From NCBI RefSeq assembly GCF_002105155.1, contig NW_019029002.1, positions 1 through 64,000 of the forward strand: 64,000 nt of DNA, read 5' to 3'. The position numbers were made by a program, and so were the translations under genes. Source of the stretch: Lobosporangium transversale (lineage: Eukaryota; Mortierellomycota; Mortierellomycetes; Mortierellales; Mortierellaceae). Under the pieces are notes generated by a model. The model was not told the DNA's origin. It worked only from the letters and a program-made list of their open reading frames with translations, and searched no databases. Below are positions 50,801 to 60,138 of this stretch, piece after piece; within the stretch, counting starts at the first letter, position 1, and each line of letters opens with the position of its first letter.

Positions 50801-51010
50801 AACATTGCCATTTCCGCAGGGACGCCTCCTGCCTCAGTAGAAGAAGTTACAGCTTTCATGGTTGACAAGGGCAAGATCCGGATCAGTGCTGCGAAGTCTT
50901 ACCTAGAGGAGCGTGGGATTTCACTCTATAATAGTGACACCGGCTCAAATAGTAGCAATACCAGTCCGGGATCCGGGATTAAAAACGCACAACGTGCACA
51001 TCTCAATTAG
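47858..51010 (+). CDS. class II (bacterial-type) HMG-CoA reductase with long N-terminal extension
   Basis: Four exons: 47858-49101, 49258-49888, 49997-50581 and 50705-51010, giving 921 residues. The enzyme interconverts HMG-CoA and mevalonate plus CoA. The C-terminal about 540 residues follow the class II pattern: [21 protein letters not shown], catalytic Glu in [10 protein letters not shown], Asp in [15 protein letters not shown], Lys and Asp in [30 protein letters not shown], and His in MSLHARNIA. The sterol-sensing membrane domain of class I eukaryotic enzymes is absent. The first about 340 residues are Ser/Thr/Pro/Asn-rich and disordered, apart from a segment ([16 protein letters not shown]) of unknown role. 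A 60-residue acidic/Ser-rich insert follows AGAHAWA. The introns and low-complexity insert show long residence in a eukaryote. The ATG at 47858 was chosen because the upstream frame has no other ATG. Origin by transfer from bacteria is plausible but unproven. Confidence 0.9.
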
Positions 51011-51012
51011 AA

Positions 51013-51043
<31 letters not shown>

Positions 51044-51117
51044 CGCACACAAGCAATTATCGATTTCTTAAAATGTTAACCATATCATATAGTTATTTCA
51101 TTAGACTACTGTTTCTA

Positions 51118-51149
<32 letters not shown>

Positions 51150-51239
51150 CCTTCTTTTAAAAGAATACAAGGGTAATTTTTTTTTTTTTTTTATTTTTTT
51201 TTTTATTTTTATTTTTTTTTTTTAATAAAAAAAATCATA

Positions 51240-54200
51240 CTAGTGCCGATGTGGTGAAGATGTAAAAGATGCTGGTGATGCTGTATTATTAGGTGAAGCG
51301 TATCCAGGGACTGCCGCTGATGCTGTAGATGGAGACATAGATGCTGTTGATACAGCTGCTTCTACCGATGCTACAGGTACTGAAGCTTCGTTCCCTGCAT
51401 GGTCACCTCCCGAAGCACTCAATGCCATTAAGCTTGCTAAAGCAGACTTGGTCTTTATATCATCCGTCATCATGGCTGAAGGCGTTATCGTGGCCGACTT
51501 GAGATACAAACCCAAAGTATCTCCATTTGCTAGCGTTGAATTATTAGTATTGGAATGTGGACCAAGTGCTTGATCCAATCCGTTTAATACTGCAGCTGCC
51601 CTGCCGAGTAACATAGAAAGATGAGATACTTCTCTCTGAAGATCCTGTCGTGTCTGTTGCAGCACTTCATTGTTAGTCAATGCAGAAGTCCCGTTGCCTA
51701 ATGGCGCTAATGAGGTAGCCGTCGATGTGGAGGATACGGATGATGTTCCATTCATAGATGGCAGAGATGAAGGTGGAGAAGGTGGATGTTGTGGTCGGGG
51801 CAAGGGATAATAATGGTGTTGATGCTGGTGATGATGTGAGCTCTGATGCGGACGCGAAGACCCTGTATCCTGCTGTTGCTGATTCAAAAGCTCCGAGGCC
51901 CGTGGAAGAGACGTATGATGATGAGGGGATGGAAGAGAGATTGGCGGTAGGTGTGCTGGCTCGCTTGCTTCTCGGATTTTGTGACCATCGAAACTACCTG
52001 TATTGCTATGAGTTGAAGGATTTCGAAGTGTCGGCAGTGGATGGCTATAGTATGGAGAGTCATATCCTGAGCCACGACTGCTTGGTCGATCATATGGATA
52101 CGAGTACGAATGCGATAATGATGGTAAAGGGGATTCGTCTCTATGATGTGACCCGCCACGATGTGGCGATGCTGTTCGTCGACAATGTGAATATGATTCC
52201 GCTGCAGGACTAGGGGGTCTCTTTCCATAATGAGGTTGGAGAGGTGGGGAGTTAAGGCCAGGTCCTACAGAGGAACGCACGATGCCTGTAGAGGAGAGTC
52301 GAGTATTAAACGTGGATGAGGATGCCATAGTGGTGTATCCAGGCAAACGTGTATTCCAACCTGAAGAATAGGACGAGAACTGAGAGGACATCCTATCATG
52401 ATCGTTATCCATACCATTCGGACGGTGAGTGTGTGACCGTCCTTGGTACCCTTGCATAGTGATCGCTTGAGGGTGATGCTCATCTTGGTTATCATGATGG
52501 TCGCGATAGGGCGGAGAATGCGTGTGCCGTAGATGGTGTTTATAGTACGAACGTTGTGAGGGAGGAGGTGAAGCTGACTGATGATTCTGTGATGCCTGTG
52601 GCGAGCAAGCCCCATAGCGAGACATGGACATGTATTGTGTGGATGGATACTGGCCGTTATCTTGATAGATGTTAGGTAAATAACGAGGTGATTGAGAATG
52701 TGATTCAGGAGATGAGGATGAATGCTGTTGCATATACGGTGAGTCTCGAGCTTGGAGTGCATTATGACGCATTGAAGGATAATGGTTGCTCTCATTCTCA
52801 TTTTCCTCCATATTATGTCCATTACGATGGTCATCATGTCTATGAGTATGCCCATGCTCACTGCTGCCAATGTTCTCGATAGGCGACATGCTCCGTTGCT
52901 GCATCTGCTCTGAACTAACTGTGCTTTGATCGCGACGGCCCTGTTCTGGCTGCCCATTTACAGATCGCTTTGGATGAATATAATCCTCAATTGCAGGTAC
53001 GTTACGCATTGGTCCATTTGTATGACCATTGTGAACTCGTCTACGCTTTGAGGATGCTCGGTTATCCTGTTTATCCGTTTCGTTCTGTGCTGCATCAGAG
53101 GATGAGAGGGGCACAGGACTGTTAGATGTCTGCCTTATCTCTTTTATTTGCTCCATCTGTTGAACTTTAGTCTGATTGCGCGACGGGGAAGTTGCTTCCT
53201 CCTGCTGCTGCTCATCCGACTGTTGTTCCTCTGTTGAGGGCTTGTGTTGGTCAGATTCTTGCTGCGCTGACTGTGGAGGAGGAGGCGAACTGGTTATGAG
53301 ATTAACGCGTTTTCTACGCTTGATGACAGCCCTCTTCATCGTCACAGGCCTGTGCACGTTGTGAAGCTTAAAATACAATCCACATGCATTACAAATGGTG
53401 TTTCCGGAACTGTCACGGCGCCACAACGGTGTTGTTGTCGTTCGGCAGTTGGCACAGACGAGGTTCTGACGATTGGTTTGGTGCTGATTGAAGGAAGGGC
53501 ATCCAGCACAAGACTCTGCACCACCAGCTCCATTACAGTTACCGTCTCCAGGACATGATCCCGCACATTCGCTATCATTATCTTTGCCATTTTTAGATGG
53601 TTGCCCATTAAGACTATTAATATCCTCAGCTTCATCACCGCCATCTTCTGAAGTTTCATTCTTCTTTTGTGCAGTGTTTCGCTTAAGCCATGGTGGTCGT
53701 GTTAAATTCCTTGCTTTGAAATAAAGGCCTATTTTTTTTTTTTTTTTTTTTTTTTTTTTCAACAAACAACAAAGAGTTTAGCTGACATGTTCTTTCGTTG
53801 TTGTATCACCACGCACAATTAGGCATGGTAGGACAACAATCCCCCCAACAAATGATCGTGTGAGATGAGATGAAGGTGTTTATTCCATATTAAGAAACAT
53901 ACCACACGCATTACAAATGGTGGATCCGTCGCTGGCACGCCTCCACAATGGTGTTGTTGTTGTTCCACAGTTGGCACAGCTTGTGGCGGTTACAGCAATT
54001 TTAGGTGCCCCTTCTTTCTTGTTTGCACCCGATGTACTGCCAGAACTATTTCGGGCCTTTGGTGAACAGGAGCCGCTGGGACGATCAGATGGCGGTAAGC
54101 GAGGAGATGGGGTCATGGACGTTCCACTACTTCCGGTCAATGAGGAGGGGTCTTTTTTAGCTATTGTCTGAGGAGAATTGGGAGATGCCAACCGCTTCTT

Positions 54201-55040
54201 GGCTGCCCCTGTCTTTTTCGGAGGCGCAACAGCAGCGGTAGTGTTGACTGAGGAAGTGGCGGCGGAAAAATCTTTGGTGTGCTCAGAAGATGATGTATCC
54301 AACATGTCTGTGTCACTGTCGTCCTGCATATGATGATCAAGAGATTCGCGGTAACGATGGCTGGCATGGTGCCTAGCTGGTCGATCATTATTTTGATAAG
54401 GATTGTGAGAATGGGTATCCCGGTAAAAATGATGGCGAGTGTTTTCGTGAGATGGCCGATGAGGATGATATTCAGGCTCATGATGATAGTGCCTTGAGCT
54501 GCTAGACGGATAGCTATCCGGCGAGAAAGGCCTTGCTTCTGTCAACTCTGAATCCTCCTCTTCTTTCACGCGCACGTCAGTCATGTTTGTCTCTTTGGAA
54601 GAAGAAAGCATAAGCAAAGATGATGTCGCTGCAGAGGTAGATGGAGATGAAGGAGGATTACTGGAATAGGAAGAGTACTCATATGCAGCGGCATATGGCT
54701 TTGGTGTAATGATATCAGAGGGTGTAGTGGAGGAAAGCGATGACAGGGATGCAGAGGTGGAGATATGTGATTTTAGCGAGGAGGAAAGGGTGTTTGATGT
54801 AAGGATCGACCTATCCTTGTCACTATTGCCATTATGAGTATTTTTATTATTGCTGCTTTGATGGATTGTCGTCAATGCCTGAGATGTCGAGATAGGTTCA
54901 GATACAGGATGTGGGCCCCCAGGGGGAGTATTTTGTATTGGATCCTGCGTCAAACTATCTGTAGAGGAAGTGATGGACATAGGTCCATTAGAATCTCCCA
55001 ATGTGGTTACGGCTGCAGTCTGGCTGCCTGTGAAGGACAT
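51240..55040 (-). CDS. iron-responsive GATA-type repressor (Sre/SreA/Urbs1/Fep1 type)
   Basis: Two exons: 53903-55040 and 51240-53728, giving about 1208 residues. It has two GATA zinc fingers, both C-X2-C-X17-C-X2-[27 protein letters not shown] and [26 protein letters not shown], each followed by a basic arm. Between them lies a Cys-rich segment ([21 protein letters not shown]). That segment is the hallmark of fungal repressors that bind iron or an Fe-S cluster and shut off siderophore and iron-uptake genes. The first finger is interrupted by the 174-bp intron after TGT G, so the first exon alone seems to end at NACGMFLN. The tail is His/Ser/Tyr/Pro-rich, and a C-terminal coil ([26 protein letters not shown]) may mediate dimerisation or co-repressor binding. 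The acceptor follows a 28-nt A run. Confidence 0.92.
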
Positions 55041-56614
55041 GTGAAGGAGTGGAGGGGAGGTGAGATGGAACAGAGTAGTATGCTAAAGATGTACGTTTTG
55101 TGGTGTGGTGTGGTGCGATATGATTACGACAGCGATGACCGATGTTAATGCTCTAAAGGATCCTATTGAAGTTGATATTGGTCTGTGTTGACGACGATGT
55201 GATTCAGCTTTTTTTTTTTTTTTTTTTTTTTTCTTAGAGGATATAACAAGTCCTGTGTGTATTAAGGTGTTCTAAAGCTGAAGAAGTCAAGAAAGAATTA
55301 GAAAATAAAAAAAAGTTCGGCGAAGTCAGTTTCGAATAGGAAGGGAAGCAGATCCTTGTTTTTATGAATACGTGAATGAGAAAGAATTAAGGGTACAAGA
55401 GGAGTGAATACAACCAGCAGGAACAAGAGTATGAAAGTAGAAATGAGTGGCGAGTAAAAAAAGAGAAAAAAAAAAAAAAAGAAAAAGAAAGACTGATTAG
55501 TCAAAAGCGGAAAGGAAGGAAATGAGGTTTCGGAGAATGGAGTGAAATGCCGAGGTGAAGAATTGGAACCAAATTTCCGAGAAGGGACAAAAGGATAAAA
55601 AAAAAAAAAGTATGTAACGCCTATTCCAATGGCACTGCAGAGTCATTCATTGTGATGATACATACCAAGGATTGCTTGTAGTCTTGTTGTTGAACGTTTA
55701 GAATGATAGCTGATAGAAAAGTAAGAAATAGAGAGAGAAAGAAAGGAAGAAAGAAAGAGATTGATATAAATAAATGTACAAAGACAAAGAGGAATCAGAA
55801 GTCAAAATAAAACTGAAAGAGTAAGGAAGAGGAATGAATGAAATGTGATCAACATGCTCCTGACATGACACAACAGAAGGGATGATGAAGAGTAACTTTT
55901 GTAACACGGGTCAAAGAAAAAGAAAGAAAAATAAATAAAAAAAAAATTACTTTATTGTTTTGATGCTTGAGAGTCTGTGAGTCTACATGCACATGTGAGT
56001 GTAGTGTGTAGTGTGAGTGTGAAAAAGAGTGTGAGTGTGAGAAAGAGTGAGAGTGTGAAAGAGAGTGAGAGTGTGAAAGAGAGTGAGAGAGTGAGAGTGT
56101 GAAAGAGTGAGAGTGCGAGGGGAAACAACCCGAAGGGTATTGAGGATTGTGCGATTGTGATGCTTTTGTCTATTTGACTTTTGATCAAAATCAAAGACTG
56201 ATCAAACCGAGATAAAACTCATCAGAAGCCCTTATCTCAATGTCTGCGCTTTTTTTTTTTTTTTTTTTGTCTCTTTGGTCCGTCCACATGCCTCTCTTTC
56301 GATCTCCATCTCTTTTTATATATATATATATATCGACTCGTAACCTTTTTTCTCTCATTCCCACATCCCAACAGCTATTCTTCACTCACTACTGTTCCAT
56401 CATGCTTTATGTTAATGTTCTAAAAAGAATATTATAAAAGCAGGCACATGTTCACATGTATTCAAACATTCAGTGTTGTTTTTTTTTTTGTTTGGCCATT
56501 TTGATCAAGATTTTTTTTATCAGCAGGATAGGAGTTTCAAATAAACTAAACAAGTTGCCACATTTGGTTGCTACATTTGGTTGCTACATACCGACCAATT
56601 TATATCGCTATTGT
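55041..56614. other. intergenic, promoter side of the GATA gene
   Basis: Purine-rich leader, T tract at 55209-55232 and A tracts near 55468 and 55599. A (GTGAGA/GTGTGAAA)n repeat at about 55994-56119, a T tract at 56249-56268 and (TA)n at 56318-56331. Short frames are repeat-derived. The 3' region of the S1/zinc-knuckle gene starts near 56600. Confidence 0.45.
55994..56119. repeat. (GTGAGA)n-type compound minisatellite
   Basis: About 125 bp of GTGTGAGTGTGAAAGAGTGAGA units. In the opposite strand it reads as Leu/Ser-Leu/Thr repeats and is not considered coding. Confidence 0.85.
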
Positions 56615-57123
56615 CTAGCAACGATGGTCGTGCCTGTCTCTATGCTGTCTATCATTACGGCTGCCACCATGGCGCCCCTCGTGCTCGCGACCATGATCAT
56701 GTCCAGTCCGGCGACCATCGTTCCTTCTTGGGGATCTCGAACGTGATCGAGAATGTGATCTGGATCGAGGCCCTTCTCCATAGCCCTGCTTCCTACTCTC
56801 CTTTTTCTTGTCCTCCTCCTCACTCCCACCACCATCGCCACGTTTGGTGTGCCGGCGATGCTACATGGTCCCAATAGGTTCACATCAGAATACAAATGGT
56901 CAAAATTGACCAAATTTGTTTGTTTGTGTCACAACCTTTTTTTAAAGTTCTTGATGAAGCAAGTTATAATAATGGTACCTTGTGGGCCCTCATCACCGCT
57001 AGAGCATCCTCCAAGTTTTCAACTTGGGGTCTGAAGTGCTTGTCCATGCGTCTCTTCGGACTTGGGCTACATCCGACTCAAATATTAGCATGGAATTTTT
57101 TTATTTTATTTTATTTTCTTTTA

Positions 57124-57186
<63 letters not shown>

Positions 57187-58387
57187 TCTGGAGCAGTTGC
57201 TATTGCTCTCTGTTAAAACCTTACCTTCTAGTTCTAGACCGGTTCCGTCTATTGTCCTTCTGATGATAGCTTGAAGAGTCTTTCCTATCCTTATAATCGC
57301 GTCTACTCTCCTTTACTCTTTCTCTTTCTTTGTCCCTGTATCGGTCCTTGTCCCTGCCCTTGTCCTTGTCCTTATTGTGCTTATGTTTATCTCTGCTGCT
57401 TTTATGTTTTCTCTCTTTCGCAGAAACAACATTCTGCCGGGTGGCTTCATCGTCTTCGTCTGCCAAAAGTTCAAACTGTTCACCAGCTGAAAAGCAGTCT
57501 GTTGCTAAATGTCCAGAAGCGCCACATTTCTTACACACTGTTTTAAGAAACACTCCTCCTTCCTCAATTGCTATGGGCTGCTTATCAATAAAAGTCGTAT
57601 GAGTCCTCTTCCTGTCTTCCTCTCCCGTCAACTTAACCAAATTGGGGTCTTTGAGATAAAATAATGTCGGAGGACAGGAGAGACTTGATATTGGTCAACA
57701 CTGTTCTTTACCCTTATCAAATAACAATAAAATGATGTCTACCCATCCTTACCAAGGTCGGTTCCATCACCTTGGCTGACATACTTCATCGATAAAGCAA
57801 TCTTCCCATCCTGTAAACTTGTTACTTTCACCTATCATTTACAAAGAAGATAGATTCAGATCCCTCCATCGTGCCAGCCATGTCTCTTGCGCTTTGTAAT
57901 GAATGATATCAAACAGAGAAAAAGAAAAAAAATCCTTCATATCAATGTGTCAAAAGCTGAACATGGTTTTACCCACACATGATCCCCACTGGCCACCACA
58001 TCTGAAACGTTCTCTGTGAAATGATTACTGGTCTGTCGCTTATGGACAAGTCCTTGTTTTCTGAATCCTGGGATTTGTACAAATGCGCCATAATCTATCC
58101 AAAAGTATCCCGGTTATTTTTTTATTTTTTTTTTATAACTGCCAGTAAACCATCTTTGAATTTTTCAAGAAAACGACCAAGTCTCTTGTTTAGGAAAAAA
58201 AAAAAAAAAAAAAAAATGCCTTGCCTTCAACACGAACAACTTGGCCACGATGAATCGAGTACAAATCAGGCAGTGGCCCGTCAACCTCCTTCAACTTCGA
58301 ACTTCTTGACTGTTGACCCTCTCGTGTTGACCTTTTGCCTGAGTTTGCAGCTTTGAACCTTTCAAATGCCTCCTGCTGTGAGTCCAT
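56615..58387 (-). CDS. S1 domain, zinc knuckle and RS-tail protein (ZCCHC17/pNO40-like)
   Basis: Six exons: 58225-58387, 57973-58094, 57753-57831, 57225-57648, 56979-57066 and 56615-56860, giving 373 residues. An S1 RNA-binding domain (LPDLYSIHRGQVVRVEDYGAFVQIPGFRKQGLVH...DHVWVKVTSLQDGKIALSMKYVSQGDGTDL) is followed by DPN and a CCHC knuckle (CKKCGASGHLATDC). Next comes a Lys/Arg/Asp-rich region and an RS-rich tail (PRSRSHSRSRSRSPRR). Human ZCCHC17 has the first two parts and is linked to rRNA maturation and splicing. The apparent stop at 57221 is inside a strong donor (AGAAG|GTAAGG). Two more exons then follow in frame, adding SPSPKRRMDKHFRPQVENLEDALAVM and the RS tail. Intron 1 begins with GC (GTTGAAG|GCAAGG) and rejoins VEDYGAF. 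Confidence 0.85.
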
Positions 58388-58559
58388 GGTGTATGCAAGT
58401 GTAAATGTACCAAATGAGACGACTTTGCAAGCTTACAAGGTTTCAAGTTCATCATCTGAGTGGCTTGCTTATTTATTCAATTCAATATTTTAAAATGGCT
58501 AATACAAAACACAGCAACGGTCATAGTTCCCTCGAAACTCAAATCAAAATAGCTCAAAG

Positions 58560-59847
58560 CTATTTTCTCTCGCGATTCCGGCGTTGTGCTGCCCGAGAAG
58601 CTGTTGAAAGGACAGGGCCACGAGGCCGTGTCGGTACAGGTGGAGCAGACGTCGAAGATACGGAAGAAGGAGGTGCTGCCGTATTGGCCGCCGCAGACAC
58701 AACCTTTTTGGGAGTCGCCAGGCGATTAATCGTCTCTGCTGAAACACCAGTTGATTTCCTGACTGTAGATGCCGCCGCCGAAGCCGGTGTCGGTGATGCA
58801 GAACTGACCGTTTTCCTCTTCTTCACTGGAGCTCCAACAACAGACCGTGCAGATGCTGCTGTAGTGGCGCCTGGATTTGCTGTCGGGATCTTTATGACAC
58901 GCTTATATTTAGGAATTTTTGGAGATGCAGACGAGACAGGAGATGTTTTTGGAGAATCCATTCGACGTTTTTTGTTCACGGGTGATCCAGATGGGCTGAT
59001 GGTAGCAGAGCCGGCAAATCTGCCAATCAAACTACGAACTGTGCCAGGCGTAGGAAGAGAGTTGACTGTAGGACTGTTACTATCCCTATCGCGATAATCA
59101 TCATCAGAGCCATTTTCACCCTTGATATCAACATCATTCTCTCCATCAATGTCTTCCAACGGTCTGCCTCTTTTTTGGCTCACATCTGCCCGTGAAGTAG
59201 AAGTCTGTTGATTGCCATTGGGCCTAGCTTTGCCGACGGAGAGTGCGGGGCGTATCACTGACTTTGATGATGGTGACGAAGGTGAAATGGACTTTATTCT
59301 TGGTGAGCTTGTTTTCGCCTCCCAGAACTGCTTGCGCTTTGCAACTGGTACAATTGTTTCCTCAACTTTTACATCTGCCAGGGGCATCTCTACATCTGTC
59401 AGCTCCTGCTTGACTGTCATTGTCAATTCAACATGGTTCATGCTACCTGCTTCAATATGTCTATTCTGTCCATTGCTGTCTTCTTGCTTGATGGCGGCCT
59501 CTTCTGGCTCTATTTTAACTTTTACGGGTCCCGCTGCATGTTCAGATGCAATTGGTTTTATAGTTGCCCCTTGTTCAGTCTCCTCAACCTTGACTTCCTG
59601 AAAAACCTCAGTTTTTACTTCCGAAACAACTGTGATAACGGTCGACACGTTGTCAGTTGAGTTTATATCTGCTCTATTGGATACGACCTGCTCAGTCTCA
59701 TCAATAACTGTCGCTTCTTCTCCTGCTGCTGCTTTAAGCATTGAGTCTTCGCTCTCTAATTGTTCGTGCTGCATTTCATGTTCTCGTAAAATCCTTCGCA
59801 GCTCTTCATTCTATAGAATACCGCCATTGAATTATGAGAAACTAATG

Positions 59848-59878
<31 letters not shown>

Positions 59879-60009
59879 GATTTCATAAGAACGCGTGAAC
59901 CTACACCAGCAGTTGTGTCGAGTCCGGCTTTGACGCACAATGCTTGCAGTTGAAGCCTTGTCAATCCTGAAAGATCGTCTTGTGTCATGAGAGTACTGTC
60001 ATTTGTCAT
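58560..60009 (-). CDS. SAP-domain protein, probably nuclear
   Basis: Two exons: 59905-60009 and 58560-59810, giving 451 residues. The N-terminus contains a SAP helix-turn-helix (LSGLTRLQLQALCVKAGLDTTAG, about residues 13-35), a DNA-binding motif of chromatin and RNA-processing factors. A short coil follows (NEELRRILREHEMQHEQLE). The middle is acidic and rich in VKxE motifs that resemble sumoylation sites (VKVEETE, VKIEPEE, VKQELTD, VKVEETI). The rest is Ser/Pro/Lys/Arg-rich with SPxK repeats and no catalytic domain. Phase 0 splicing uses GGT|GTAGGT and TATAG|AAT. It is 129 bp downstream of the transporter gene on the same strand. Function unknown beyond the SAP domain. Confidence 0.75.
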
Positions 60010-60138
60010 GGATGATGGTGTCAATTATAGGCAGGTGTTGTTATTATTGATTAGAGAAAAAGAGTTGTGCAAAACTGAAAAAAAAAAAAGGAGAACATGG
60101 AATCCGCCACCAACTTTTATACATGTATTAAATTATGT

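Noticed and set aside
55952-56194. Leu/Thr/Ser repeat ORF on the minus strand
   Set aside because: It is the translation of the GTGAGA minisatellite; no flanking conserved sequence.
57221-57640. Zinc-knuckle ORF taken as a separate complete gene
   Set aside because: Upstream exons with an S1 domain and downstream exons with an RS tail join it in phase at consensus splice sites, so it is one exon of a larger gene.
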